A model generated the notes under the pieces. The model was given only the letters and a program-made list of their open reading frames with translations, was not told the origin of the DNA and did not search any database. 64,000 bases of DNA. Origin: Lacticaseibacillus porcinae (GTDB lineage Bacteria > Bacillota > Bacilli > Lactobacillales > Lactobacillaceae). Location: assembly GCF_003946305.1 (NCBI RefSeq), contig NZ_RHNS01000003.1, positions 62,001-126,000 of the forward strand, given 5' to 3'. Of this stretch, positions 1 to 9,812 are shown in pieces (the first letter of the stretch is position 1; each line of letters starts with the position of its first letter). Position numbers and translations under genes: made by a program.

Positions 1-584
1 ACCAACCCAGCGAGTGCCCCAACAATCGCGACAAAGAAGAAATCGCCTACTGCTCGCGTCGCCACAAAACTACCAGTGACAGTGGCGGCAATGCCGTATT
101 TGAAACCGATCAACCCACTCGCATCATTGATCAAACTTTCGCCACTGACCAAATGCAAAATACTTTTCGGCAAATGGACACGCTGAGCGATCGACTGTAC
201 AGCGATGGGATCTGTGGGGCTTAAAATCGCGGCTAACGCTAAGCTAGCAGGCAATGGTAACGCTGGGATCAGCCAGTGAATGAAGAAGCCGCCGATAAAT
301 GTGGTCGCAAACACCAAGAAAATCGCATTGCCAATGATCGGTCCGCGCATCGCCCATAATTCACGTTTGGGAAAATGCCTACCATCATTAAACAGCAAAG
401 GTGCAGTGAACACTAACATAAACCAATCGGTGTTCATCGCCACTTCAACATGAAAGCACAACGCCACCACGAGGCCTAAGGCAATTTGAATCAATGATAC
501 TGGCACTGCGACGAGATAATGGCTGATCACATTTGAGGCGATCACCAATACCAATAACAAAATGATTGCTTCGATCAGATGCAT
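1..584 (-). CDS. CPA1-type Na+/H+ antiporter, N-terminal part
   Basis: This reading frame has no stop from the ATG at 584 to the window edge, giving about 194 codons; the C-terminal part lies outside. The protein is hydrophobic with successive membrane segments. It carries the CPA1 signatures LSPTDPIAV and GESLINDASG, which hold the acidic ion-binding residues of NhaP/NHE-type exchangers. By family it would exchange Na+ or K+ for protons across the cell membrane. The start is supported by AAGGAG ahead of the ATG. It has its own promoter downstream of RNA-B, so it is probably not read only as the tail of that RNA. Confidence 0.85.
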   Translation of the reverse strand, partial: MHLIEAIILLLVLVIASNVISHYLVAVPVSLIQIALGLVVALCFHVEVAMNTDWFMLVFTAPLLFNDGRHFPKRELWAMRGPIIGNAIFLVFATTFIGGFFIHWLIPALPLPASLALAAILSPTDPIAVQSIAQRVHLPKSILHLVSGESLINDASGLIGFKYGIAATVTGSFVATRAVGDFFFVAIVGALAGL

Positions 585-616
585 TGCAGGCTCCTTTCCA
601 ATCATTTTTTGTTTTC

Positions 617-644
617 AGTATACCATTGCGACGCCAGTGTCCAA
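617..644 (-). promoter_or_regulatory. promoter of the antiporter gene
   Basis: On the minus strand TTGGAC and TATACT are separated by 16 bp, ending about 33 bp before the antiporter start codon. It lies just after the RNA-B terminator hairpin, so the RNA and the antiporter look like separate transcription units. Confidence 0.55.
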
Positions 645-655
645 ATTTTGAACAT

Positions 656-1001
656 ACAAAATCCACGAAACTCAATTGAATTTCGTGGACCTTCGCAGTT
701 CAACGATTTTTAAATTAGGGTTCGGTCTGCTCACTCACTCAAGGGATTTGGTCGATACCTCTATTACACTTACTGGCGCCGGTATCACCTTGCCAAATCA
801 GCTTGCTTCCCGTGTCGCCACGAGGCGGATCATCCGTTGATGCCTGCCTAATCGCCATTGCGATCAGTATCGATACTGCAATGTCGTGAGACCAAACACT
901 GATGATGCTGGTATTTGTGGATCTGTCTCACTCGGAAGACAAGCACTGCCGCTCGTCAAAAGGTCAACCGAAGCGCTTGGCCTAAGCGCTTCACCTCCCT
1001 G
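656..1001 (-). ncRNA. RNA-B, structured non-coding RNA, paralogue of RNA-A
   Basis: This 480-bp gap between murB and the antiporter has no convincing gene, but has a promoter and a terminator on the minus strand. The transcript begins with a perfect hairpin (GAAGCGCTT/AAGCGCTTC). It then has blocks shared with RNA-A at 36438-36885: GGTTGACC (962-969), a TGAGACAGA-containing block (919-934), a GNRA hairpin CTCGTG-GCGA-CACGGG (809-824) followed by AAG, and a terminal TCCACGAAAT hairpin (661-689). The RNA-A hairpin is CCTATG-GCAA-CATAGG, so the stem changed while pairing was kept. Function is unknown. A 5' leader role for the antiporter is possible but less likely, given the separate downstream promoter. 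Confidence 0.7.
657..690 (-). terminator. terminator of RNA-B
   Basis: Hairpin TCCACGAAA/TTTCGTGGA followed on the minus strand by TTTTGT. The same stem with a different loop closes RNA-A. Confidence 0.7.
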
Positions 1002-1007
1002 CCTAAA

Positions 1008-1045
1008 AAGATAGCATGTCCGTTGTTAAAATGCAAGCGTTTTTT
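1008..1045 (-). promoter_or_regulatory. RNA-B promoter with cre-like overlap
   Basis: Minus strand TTGCAT (1036-1031), a 17-bp spacer and TATCTT (1013-1008). The 14-mer AAAAAACGCTTGCA at 1045-1032 overlaps the -35 box and matches 11 of 14 positions of the cre consensus TGWAANCGNTNWCA. The arrangement is the same at RNA-A and RNA-C. Confidence 0.6.
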
Positions 1046-1136
1046 GAAATTGTTTCGTGTCCTGTCAATTTGCCTAAGACCTTTATATAGGAATTCTATT
1101 CGTTAATATAAATATTGGTATTTAATCCATTTGTCG

Positions 1137-1164
1137 ATAAAAATAACCAGTCAGAAACGACTGG
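1137..1164 (-). terminator. terminator after murB
   Basis: Minus strand ACCAGTC/GACTGGT hairpin followed by a T-rich tail, 10 bp after the murB stop codon. Confidence 0.75.
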
Positions 1165-1172
1165 TCAATGGT

Positions 1173-2066
1173 TTACTTCACGTCTTCGCCGATGATCCGG
1201 ACTTCAGGTTCAAGTTGGACATCGAATTTCTCAGCGACAGTTTTTTGCACCAAGTGAATCATGTCTAAATAATCAGTTGCTGTTGCGCCGCCTAAATTCA
1301 CGATGAAGCCAGCGTGTTTGGTTGAAATCTGTGCGCCGCCAATGATGTGGCCTTGCAACCCAGCTTTTTGAATCATTGGTCCGACGAAATGGCCCACTGG
1401 ACGTTTAAACACCGATCCACAAGAAGGGTATTCCAACGGTTGCTTGGCAGCACGTTGGGCGTTTAAATTGTCCATTTGTTCACGGATCGCGATGGGATCC
1501 CCTGGTTTGAGGCCAAAAGTGGCACTCACGACGATATCACCAGTTGTTTGGACCAATGAATGGCGATAGGAAAAGCCCATGTCAGCATTGGAATAAGTTT
1601 TCAATTCACCAGCTTGGGTCAGCACTGTCGTCGATTGCAAACAGTCTTTGACTTCGCCACCATAAGCCCCAGCATTCATGAATACCGCACCGCCAACAGA
1701 ACCTGGGATCCCAGCTGCAAACTCCATGCCAGTCAAACCAGCTTGATAAGCGGCTTCTGTAGTGTCGATCAACCGCGCACCAGCGTCTGCTGTCACTGTG
1801 TTGCCGTGAGCTTCAATGTTTTTCATCGTAGTGAGGATGATCACTAAACCACGGATGCCACCATCTTTAACGATTAAGTTCGAGGCATTCCCGATAAAAG
1901 TCAGCGGTAAATTGTTGTCATTGGCATATGCCAGTAATTGTTGAATTTCAGCGATTGATTTTGGAAACGCTAATAAATCAGCGGGACCGCCAGTTTTCGT
2001 AAACGTATAGTGGCTCAAAGGTTCATCATGTAACAACTCGATTTGATCTAATGTGGATGCCGCCAC
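1173..2066 (-). CDS. murB: UDP-N-acetylenolpyruvoylglucosamine reductase
   Basis: MurB reduces UDP-GlcNAc-enolpyruvate to UDP-MurNAc with NADPH and FAD, the second committed step of peptidoglycan precursor synthesis in the cytoplasm. The protein has the FAD-binding N-terminal region ([13 protein letters not shown]), the [21 protein letters not shown] segment split over the flavin site, the YRHS stretch, the catalytic serine region CGSVFKRP, and a C-terminal EPEVRIIG. I chose the GTG at 2066, with AAAGGA 10 nt upstream. This gives 297 residues, the usual type IIb MurB length; longer upstream starts lack a good site. It is single, with its own terminator. Confidence 0.93.
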   Translation of the reverse strand: MAASTLDQIELLHDEPLSHYTFTKTGGPADLLAFPKSIAEIQQLLAYANDNNLPLTFIGNASNLIVKDGGIRGLVIILTTMKNIEAHGNTVTADAGARLIDTTEAAYQAGLTGMEFAAGIPGSVGGAVFMNAGAYGGEVKDCLQSTTVLTQAGELKTYSNADMGFSYRHSLVQTTGDIVVSATFGLKPGDPIAIREQMDNLNAQRAAKQPLEYPSCGSVFKRPVGHFVGPMIQKAGLQGHIIGGAQISTKHAGFIVNLGGATATDYLDMIHLVQKTVAEKFDVQLEPEVRIIGEDVK

Positions 2067-2113
2067 AGCATAACAGTCCTTTCGTTTTGGAAATCTCATT
2101 AAGTTTAACACAT

Positions 2114-2142
2114 TTGTCGCCAGCCGGAATCTTTAGTAGAAT
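2114..2142 (+). promoter_or_regulatory. promoter of exoA
   Basis: TTGTCG (2114-2119), 17-bp spacer, TAGAAT (2137-2142), 22 bp before the exoA start codon. Confidence 0.5.
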
Positions 2143-2164
2143 GATAGCGACAGGAGTGACGATT

Positions 2165-2926
2165 ATGAAAATGATTTCTTGGAATGTCAACGGCTTGCGA
2201 GCCGTGTTGAAACATGATTTTGAAACCAGCTTCAAAGCCTTGGATGCCGACTGGTTCTGCTTGCAAGAAACGAAAATGCAAGCAGGCCAAGCCACACTCG
2301 ACTTGCCAGGGTATCATCAATACTTCAACTATGCCGAGCGCAAAGGCTATTCTGGCACGGCGATTTTGACCAAACATGAACCACTGAATGTGACTTACGG
2401 TATCGGTGTGCCTGAATATGATACTGAAGGCCGCGTCATCACTTTAGAATATCCTAAGTTTTATTTAATTACCGTGTACACGCCAAATTCTGGTAGTGAA
2501 CTCAAGCGTCTCGAATTTCGTCAAGGCTGGGATGCGGCATTCTTAACTTACACCAAAGCCCTCGCTGCGAAGAAGCCTTTGGTTTACTGCGGTGACTTGA
2601 ACGTCGCCCACAAACCGATCGATTTGAAAAATCCGACTTCAAACCATCATAACGCAGGCTTCACTGATGAAGAACGCAACGACTTTACCACGCAACTGGA
2701 TAACGGCTTTGTGGACTCCTTCCGACATTTTTATCCCGACCAAGCAGATATTTATTCTTGGTGGAGCTATCGCTTCGGCGCGCGGTCGCGCAATGCTGGG
2801 TGGCGGATCGATTATTTTGTCGGGAGCGACAACTTCGTGCCATTTATGGAAGATGCCAAGATCCACAACGAAATTCTAGGCTCGGACCATTGTCCCGTTG
2901 AGCTTGTCGTGGACGGATTATTATAG
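2165..2926 (+). CDS. exoA: exodeoxyribonuclease III / AP endonuclease
   Basis: A 253-residue member of the exonuclease III/ExoA family, which nicks DNA 5' to abasic sites in base excision repair and has 3'-5' exonuclease and 3'-phosphatase activity. Visible metal and catalytic motifs are MKMISWNVNGLRA at the N terminus, LQETK (Glu ligand), YTPNSG, YCGDLNVAHKPID, WSYR and the terminal GSDHCPV histidine. The ATG at 2165 follows AGGAG; a longer upstream frame has no ribosome site. The dnaQ-like gene follows after 8 bp, so the two nucleases are probably co-transcribed. Confidence 0.93.
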   Translation: MKMISWNVNGLRAVLKHDFETSFKALDADWFCLQETKMQAGQATLDLPGYHQYFNYAERKGYSGTAILTKHEPLNVTYGIGVPEYDTEGRVITLEYPKFYLITVYTPNSGSELKRLEFRQGWDAAFLTYTKALAAKKPLVYCGDLNVAHKPIDLKNPTSNHHNAGFTDEERNDFTTQLDNGFVDSFRHFYPDQADIYSWWSYRFGARSRNAGWRIDYFVGSDNFVPFMEDAKIHNEILGSDHCPVELVVDGLL

Positions 2927-2934
2927 GAGTCAAC

Positions 2935-3468
2935 ATGGATTTTATCGCAATGGATTATGAAACCGCCAATGCCCAACGTGCTTCTGCTTGTTCAGTCGCA
3001 TTAGTGGTGGTCAAAAACACGAAGATCGTCGACGCCTTTTACTCGCTGATCAACCCGGAAGTCCCTTTTGCGCGTCGCAACATTGACGTCCACGGCATCA
3101 CACCAGATCAAGTCGCTGATGCCCCAACGTTTCCAGAGTTGTGGCCACATATTCAAAACTTCTTCACCCCGACCTCCATTGTCACTGCACACAATTCGCC
3201 GTTTGATGTGTCGGTGTTGAAGCGCAGTTTAGAGCGCTACGGCATGCCGATCCCGCATTATCAAGTGATCGACACGGTGAAAACTTCCCGCGCGTTATTG
3301 CCAGGGTTGACGAACTACAAACTCAACACTGTCAGTGCCGCGATGCAGATCCCATTGGAGCACCACCACAACGCCTTAGAAGATAGTTACGCCTGTGCAC
3401 GGATCTTGCTTGGACAATATTTGCAATTTGGTGCCGCAAAGCTCGATCCTTGGTTGAAAACTGCATAA
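2935..3468 (+). CDS. DnaQ-like 3'-5' exonuclease (DEDDh)
   Basis: This 177-residue protein has the three exonuclease motifs of the DnaQ/RNase T superfamily: DYET at residues 7-10, HNSPFDVSVL near residue 86, and HHNALEDSYA near residue 142, which gives the DEDDh type. These proteins remove nucleotides from 3' ends of DNA or RNA using two metal ions. There is no polymerase or helicase domain, so it is a free-standing exonuclease rather than a PolC or DinG. It is the second gene of a unit with exoA and is closed by a terminator. The substrate cannot be told from sequence. Confidence 0.85.
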   Translation: MDFIAMDYETANAQRASACSVALVVVKNTKIVDAFYSLINPEVPFARRNIDVHGITPDQVADAPTFPELWPHIQNFFTPTSIVTAHNSPFDVSVLKRSLERYGMPIPHYQVIDTVKTSRALLPGLTNYKLNTVSAAMQIPLEHHHNALEDSYACARILLGQYLQFGAAKLDPWLKTA

Positions 3469-3471
3469 AAC

Positions 3472-3507
3472 AAAAATAACAGTCAGTGCGACTGTTATTT
3501 TTTTGTC
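3472..3507. terminator. bidirectional terminator
   Basis: Hairpin AACAGTC/GACTGTT with A-rich and T-rich flanks. It can serve the exonuclease unit (+) and the converging matrixin-like gene (-). Confidence 0.75.
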
Positions 3508-4139
3508 TCATAAATTTGTTTTAACCCGGCTAAGTCACCAGCAGACAACTGGCTGACCCCTTGATCAACAGGATACATGACCGATGTGGTACTGGTGGCA
3601 TGATCTAAACCTAATGCATGCCCCAGTTCATGCATCGCCACTGCTTCGGTCAATTGTGATTGATAAGCCACATTGAACTGGGCGCTGGCATGATTGACGA
3701 CGCTGGTTCCAAGCGCCGACCAAGTTTCAGTGATCTGCGGGCCACCATGACCTAATTCAAACGTTGACGCAGCGCTAGGCATGGCCTTGGTGTAACTGCC
3801 AAAGGTCAAGGTATTACCAGTGCGACTGCTGCCTGCGATCAATTTAACGATACCGGTATGATTGTACGCCGCAACAGCTTGTTTGAATAATGCAATATTT
3901 TGATTTGATAAATTTTTTTGAAACTGATAGTGATACGTTGAAGATAACGCTTTACCTGACACGATGGACTCCACTGGGGTTGCTTGAACGTCTCGTGATG
4001 CCGAAGCAGTTTGGCTGACGCGACGAGAGGAAACTGTTCGATCAGATGGTTGCGGTAACTGCGGCAATAAACCATATCGCCATGCAAACACCCCAGCAAT
4101 CAACAACAAGATCAATAAGAAGCGCGTTTTAAATTTCAA
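3495..4139 (-). CDS. secreted matrixin-type zinc metalloprotease
   Basis: The 214-residue protein opens with KFKTRF, then a hydrophobic segment (residues 7-19) that would be a signal peptide or membrane anchor, followed by a Ser/Thr-rich linker. The C-terminal half has the metzincin zinc site HELGHALGLDH followed by MYP, the expected Met-turn, as in matrixins. By family it is a zinc endopeptidase acting outside the membrane. It has its own promoter (TTGCCC, 16 bp, TACACT) just upstream and no operon partners. Its substrate is unknown; roles in cell wall protein processing or peptide supply are only guesses. Confidence 0.85.
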   Translation of the reverse strand: MKFKTRFLLILLLIAGVFAWRYGLLPQLPQPSDRTVSSRRVSQTASASRDVQATPVESIVSGKALSSTYHYQFQKNLSNQNIALFKQAVAAYNHTGIVKLIAGSSRTGNTLTFGSYTKAMPSAASTFELGHGGPQITETWSALGTSVVNHASAQFNVAYQSQLTEAVAMHELGHALGLDHATSTTSVMYPVDQGVSQLSAGDLAGLKQIYETKK

Positions 4140-4203
4140 AATTTAGCCTCCTTTTAACATGAGCGTAGTGTACCACATTCACTCACAAGGGCAAATTTGA
4201 GTC

Positions 4204-4240
4204 AAAAAAACAGGCACCGCAGCAATTGCGCATGCCTGTC
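4204..4240 (-). terminator. terminator downstream of the MFS gene
   Basis: Minus strand ACAGGC/GCCTGT hairpin with inner pairing, followed by seven T. It lies about 110 bp past the MFS stop codon, leaving a structured 3' untranslated region at 4240-4350. Confidence 0.75.
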
Positions 4241-4350
4241 TCCTTCCGCTTCTCGCGCAAAATCGGACGCATTCACGGAATTTGTGTGTCTCGGCCAGAC
4301 CGGTTGATGTCTGAGCCTCCCTCGAGACGATTCTATCTTAACACAAATTT

Positions 4351-5514
4351 TTATTGTTGTGCTAGTTGTTGGTGGAAAAGCAGATAAACCACGCCGACTA
4401 ACGGCAATGTCAACAGCAACAGCGGGTAAAACCACACATGCGAGACGCCACCAAACAGCAAGCCACCGATGATCGGCCCTAACACCATCCCAGCATCCAT
4501 GCCGATGTAAAAAGTCGAATTCGCTAAGCCTTGTTCATTCAGCGGTGCGATCAACAAACTCGTCGCCTGACAAACCGAATACATGACCCCATAGCCGCCA
4601 GCTAAACCAAAAGCCGCAATGATCATCATCCAGTTATTCACCAAATAAGTCATCCCCAGCATTCCGATCAAGTTCGCTAACACCCCTGCCGCTAAGAAAT
4701 ATTTAAACGGCAAGCGATCGAAATAATCTTTAAGTCCGAGTCGCAATGCCAGCAAAATCGCGGCATAAATCAAAAAGAAGCTCCCGACCATCACATGTAA
4801 ATGGCGACTGGCCACATATTCCACTAAATATGCCTGGGTCGCAAAATATGGGATCGACAATAACATAATGATCAAGGCCACTGGCACTACTTTTGGTTGA
4901 ACAATACGCATTTTAGCCGGGTGTGGTGTGCCGACGACTTTTCGCGGTTGACCGTGATCGGCGATGAATTGGATCATGATGATCATTGCCAAAGATAATA
5001 CCGCTGCCCCAATGAAGGCTAAGCGATAATTAAAATGTTGATAGATAAAGATGCCGAATGCTGGCGCAATCGCCATCCCCAAAGCATTCATCATGCCATA
5101 ATAGCCCATCCCAGCGCCGATGCGGTCACGTGGTAGCAAGCCCGACAACCATGTCGCCATGCACACCGAACACAAGGCAAAGCCAAGCCCGTTAACCACA
5201 CGGACAATGGCGATCATCCAACCTGCTGTCGCGATCGCATAACCGATCCCTGCGATCAACAATAAAATCCCACCAGTCAACGCCAAGGTGAATTTTGACA
5301 GTCGATCAGTCAATTGTCCAGCAAACGGTCGAAACAATAAACTGGTGATATTCATCACTGCGGCGATCACCCCAGCGACGGCAGCAGATTCACCGAGACT
5401 GGTGGTAAAGCCGACGATCAAGGGATTGACTAACATCGAGTTGGACATATAACAAAAGCTTCCCAGCAGGATCAAAATGGTATCGCGGGTAAATAATTTC
5501 TTTTGGGTCGACAT
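4351..5514 (-). CDS. MFS transporter, drug/metabolite efflux type
   Basis: A 387-residue protein with about twelve membrane segments and the major facilitator loop 2-3 motif GQLTDRLSKF. The second half has GMDAGMVLGPIIGG, like the motif C region of antiporters. This supports a proton-driven exporter of the multidrug or arabinose-efflux kind, though the substrate cannot be told. It ends with QQLAQQ. The gene stands alone between glycerate kinase and the matrixin-like gene. The ATG at 5514 is the only start that keeps the short cytoplasmic N terminus, but its ribosome site is weak. Confidence 0.82.
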   Translation of the reverse strand: MSTQKKLFTRDTILILLGSFCYMSNSMLVNPLIVGFTTSLGESAAVAGVIAAVMNITSLLFRPFAGQLTDRLSKFTLALTGGILLLIAGIGYAIATAGWMIAIVRVVNGLGFALCSVCMATWLSGLLPRDRIGAGMGYYGMMNALGMAIAPAFGIFIYQHFNYRLAFIGAAVLSLAMIIMIQFIADHGQPRKVVGTPHPAKMRIVQPKVVPVALIIMLLSIPYFATQAYLVEYVASRHLHVMVGSFFLIYAAILLALRLGLKDYFDRLPFKYFLAAGVLANLIGMLGMTYLVNNWMMIIAAFGLAGGYGVMYSVCQATSLLIAPLNEQGLANSTFYIGMDAGMVLGPIIGGLLFGGVSHVWFYPLLLLTLPLVGVVYLLFHQQLAQQ

Positions 5515-5587
5515 GGTGACGGCTTCTTTCTGAAAAGTGATAAATATAATTGTACCACTTGCTGAAAGTCGTCAAAGGCTTTTTTTC

Positions 5588-6739
5588 TCAGCGCAACGAT
5601 CGTCCAAGCAACAGCATCCGCATCACCGTCGCACCGGTCGCCATTAAATTTGACTTCACGTTGGCGACGGCTTCGACTAACGATTGCGGACCATGACCGA
5701 TTGCCAGTACCGCATCGATACCTTGTTGATAAACTGCCTCAAGGTCATCACTGTGAGCCCCAACGATGGCAATCACTGGTAGTCCATATTTTTTGGCGGC
5801 ATGAGCGATCCCGATCGGCGCCTTACCATTCAGAGATTGCGCATCTAAATGCCCTTCACCAGTGATCACCAAATCAGCATTGGCTAAAGTCTCATTTAAT
5901 CTCGCCAATTGTAAAATCGTGTCGATCCCGCTGCGGTTTTGCGCGTGAGTGAACGCCAGTAACCCAGCCCCTAAACCACCAGCAGCACCGGCTCCAGGGA
6001 AATGTTGAATCATTTGACCAGCATATTTGTCGACTATCTTCCCAAAATGTTGCAAACCAAGATCAACTGCTTGACGTTGCGCGACAGTTAAGCCTTTTTG
6101 TCCGCCATAGATCATCGCTGCACCATTGTCGCCAGCTAAGGGATTTAAAACATCAGATAACATGATCACTGACACCTGATCTAACGCTTCCAAGTGCTGA
6201 GTGTCATCGATGCGGGTCAATGTCGCTAAACCCGCAGCACCACTGGCAATTGGCTGGTCATCTTGATCATAAAACTCATAGCCCAAGGCGCGCGCCATGC
6301 CAATGCCGCCATCGGTGGTCGCAGAGCCGCCGAGCCCGACATAAATAGTCGTCGCACCTTGTTCGATCGCCATGCGGATCAATTCTCCAACCCCATAAGT
6401 TGAAGCTTGCATTGCGGCACTTGGTGTTTGGGGACTGAGATGCAAGCCACTTGCTTGTGCCATTTCGATCACTGCGGCATTGTGCGGCAATGAGCCCCAT
6501 TGTGCCGTCACTGATTTTCCTAATGGACCGGTGACATGGGCTGTCAGCACTTTGCCGTGCAGTGCCTCAGTTAAAGCGGCAACCGTCCCTTCGCCACCAT
6601 CAGCGATCGGGAGGTTGGTGATTTTGACATTTGGTTCGACGCACTTGATGCCGGCGCTGACCCAAGTTTCTGCTTGTAAACTGGTGGCACTGCCTTTAAA
6701 TGAATCAATGGCTAAAACTACGTGTAATGGATTTTGCAT
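5588..6739 (-). CDS. glxK: glycerate kinase
   Basis: Belongs to the GlxK/GarK glycerate kinase family (about 380 residues; here 383), which phosphorylates D-glycerate to 2- or 3-phosphoglycerate and feeds lower glycolysis. Visible blocks are AIDSFKGSATS at the N terminus, IADGGEGTVAAL, GLGGSATTDGGIGMARALG, GAAGGLGAGLLAF and the C-terminal GEGHLDAQSLNGKAP, all characteristic. I took the ATG at 6739, with AAGGGG 8 nt upstream, over a longer frame without a ribosome site. No glycerate-forming gene is adjacent. Confidence 0.9.
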   Translation of the reverse strand: MQNPLHVVLAIDSFKGSATSLQAETWVSAGIKCVEPNVKITNLPIADGGEGTVAALTEALHGKVLTAHVTGPLGKSVTAQWGSLPHNAAVIEMAQASGLHLSPQTPSAAMQASTYGVGELIRMAIEQGATTIYVGLGGSATTDGGIGMARALGYEFYDQDDQPIASGAAGLATLTRIDDTQHLEALDQVSVIMLSDVLNPLAGDNGAAMIYGGQKGLTVAQRQAVDLGLQHFGKIVDKYAGQMIQHFPGAGAAGGLGAGLLAFTHAQNRSGIDTILQLARLNETLANADLVITGEGHLDAQSLNGKAPIGIAHAAKKYGLPVIAIVGAHSDDLEAVYQQGIDAVLAIGHGPQSLVEAVANVKSNLMATGATVMRMLLLGRSLR

Positions 6740-6796
6740 CTGTGCACCCCTTAACAAATTGCTTCACTTTATTTTAAACCGCATTGATGATAACAA

Positions 6797-6833
6797 CAAA
6801 AAAACTGCGCCAGCCAATCGACGCAGTTTTGGA
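6797..6833 (-). terminator. terminator after the 6-phospho-beta-glucosidase gene
   Basis: Minus strand ACTGCG/GCGCAGT hairpin with a run of seven T, directly after the stop codon region at 6836. Confidence 0.75.
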
Positions 6834-6835
6834 AA

Positions 6836-8323
<1,488 letters not shown>

Positions 8324-8368
8324 TCAGGCAAGCAAAAAGCACCTCGCGATGAAACGAGGCGCTTGCGT

Positions 8369-9133
8369 TTAGAGCAAGTTAAAATGTTTTAACCCATTGA
8401 CAATGCCATGATCATCGTTGGCAGTCGTCACAAATTCTGCTTGTTTTTTGGTGGCTGCTTGCCCGTTACCCATGGCGATGGGATGATCGACCCCAGCAAA
8501 CATTGGCAAATCGTTTTGCGCATCACCGAAGGCATAAGTGGGAATATCAACAAAATCACGGTGACTCAGCAATTGCCGAATGCCAGACATTTTAGTGACG
8601 CCAGCTTGCATCACGTCTAACCCACGGGGATTGTTGCGCACCATGCTTAACGCCGGAAACATCTGCGGCAGCGTGTGATCTTGATTGCGTTCAAACACGA
8701 ACATGAAATTCACCGGATGGGTCATATACCAATCGGCATCAACATGCGCATCTAAGTGAAGCAATTGATAATTGGCTTTGGTATCCGCATTTTCAGCACT
8801 CAGCGCAAAGCCTGACTGATTGTACCACCCAACCGGATCATTGTGTTCAGCGGCGTAAGCATTGAACTTCAACACCACTTGAGGATCCAGCAAAGTTTGA
8901 TGGACCACCCGCCCATGCGCTTGGACATAACTGCCGTTAGCGGAGACAATGGTATCAATGCCTGTTGCGTCTAACACATACTGCACTTCAAAAACATTGC
9001 GACCAGTTGCGATCGCTGGCTCCACGCCGTTAGCTCGCAACTTTTGAATGGCGTCGCTGACTTCTGGAAGCACTGATTTATCAGCTTGCAGTAAGGTCCC
9101 ATCTAAATCAAAAAAGACAATCGCTTTAGCCAC
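8369..9133 (-). CDS. Cof-type HAD phosphatase
   Basis: About 254 residues, a Cof/type IIB HAD hydrolase: motif I FFDLDGTLL (nucleophile and acid/base aspartates), motif III Lys region TKMSGI, and motif IV FGDAQNDLPM. These enzymes dephosphorylate small sugar phosphates or nucleotides. The gene overlaps the 3' end of the beta-phosphoglucomutase gene and starts with GTG (9133, seven nt after AGGTG; an upstream GTG at 9142 is possible). It is therefore translationally coupled to the GH65-pgmB pair. The substrate may be a hexose phosphate arising in that pathway, by context only. Confidence 0.8.
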   Translation of the reverse strand: MAKAIVFFDLDGTLLQADKSVLPEVSDAIQKLRANGVEPAIATGRNVFEVQYVLDATGIDTIVSANGSYVQAHGRVVHQTLLDPQVVLKFNAYAAEHNDPVGWYNQSGFALSAENADTKANYQLLHLDAHVDADWYMTHPVNFMFVFERNQDHTLPQMFPALSMVRNNPRGLDVMQAGVTKMSGIRQLLSHRDFVDIPTYAFGDAQNDLPMFAGVDHPIAMGNGQAATKKQAEFVTTANDDHGIVNGLKHFNLL

Positions 9134-9812
9134 GCAGGTCACCTGCCATTCCAGCTTGAATAGTTGCTAACGTCAATTCTGCAGTACTAGGCAACACCAC
9201 ATTTGCTTGCGAAAGGAGTTGATCATCGCCAATACCGATCGACACAGCCCCAGCATCATTGATCGCAGCGACTCCGGCAGCTGCGTCTTCGATCCCCATA
9301 CATTGGGCAGGATCTAAATTCAACAAAGCCGCGGCTTTGGCATATATTTCACCGTTTGGTTTCCCATGGGTCAACGTTGACGGGTCAACCACTTCAGTGA
9401 AAAAGTCGGCTAAACCTAAGTGTTTCAGCACTAACGGCGCATTTTTGGAAGAAGAAGCTAACGCGATTTGGTAATTGTGATGTTTCAATTCATCTAAAAA
9501 CACCCGAATCCCTGGTAAAATATCTGTCGGCTTCAAATCGGCGACTAAGGCTAAGTATTGGGTATTTTTTTCAGTGGCTAACGCTTGTTTTTCCGCTTCA
9601 GAATATTGACGTGGTCCGTCGCCTGCTTGAATGATTTTTTCAAGGGAATGCATGCGGTCGATGCCAGCAAGACTCGCTTGCAGTTGCGGCGTCCAGGTGG
9701 TGCCCACTTTTTTGGCGATGGCCGACCACGCTTGGGCATGCAAACGTGCGGTATCGCAAATTACCCCATCTAAATCAAATAGTACCCCTTTGAGTTCACT
9801 AAATTTGGTCAT
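9126..9812 (-). CDS. pgmB: beta-phosphoglucomutase
   Basis: A HAD-family protein of 228 residues with motif I FDLDGVICDTA (DxDG plus the D-T of beta-phosphoglucomutase), the cap segment, the SSSKNAPLVLKHLG stretch (motif II Ser) and GIEDAAAGVAAI (motif IV). It converts beta-glucose 1-phosphate to glucose 6-phosphate. It overlaps the end of the GH65 phosphorylase gene, whose product is beta-glucose 1-phosphate, so the two steps form one pathway. The ATG at 9812 follows AAAGGA by 8 nt. Confidence 0.9.
   Translation of the reverse strand: MTKFSELKGVLFDLDGVICDTARLHAQAWSAIAKKVGTTWTPQLQASLAGIDRMHSLEKIIQAGDGPRQYSEAEKQALATEKNTQYLALVADLKPTDILPGIRVFLDELKHHNYQIALASSSKNAPLVLKHLGLADFFTEVVDPSTLTHGKPNGEIYAKAAALLNLDPAQCMGIEDAAAGVAAINDAGAVSIGIGDDQLLSQANVVLPSTAELTLATIQAGMAGDLRG

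Noticed and set aside
915-1106. 63-codon plus-strand frame in the murB-antiporter gap
   Set aside because: It is antisense to the RNA-B promoter and 5' part and has no ribosome site.
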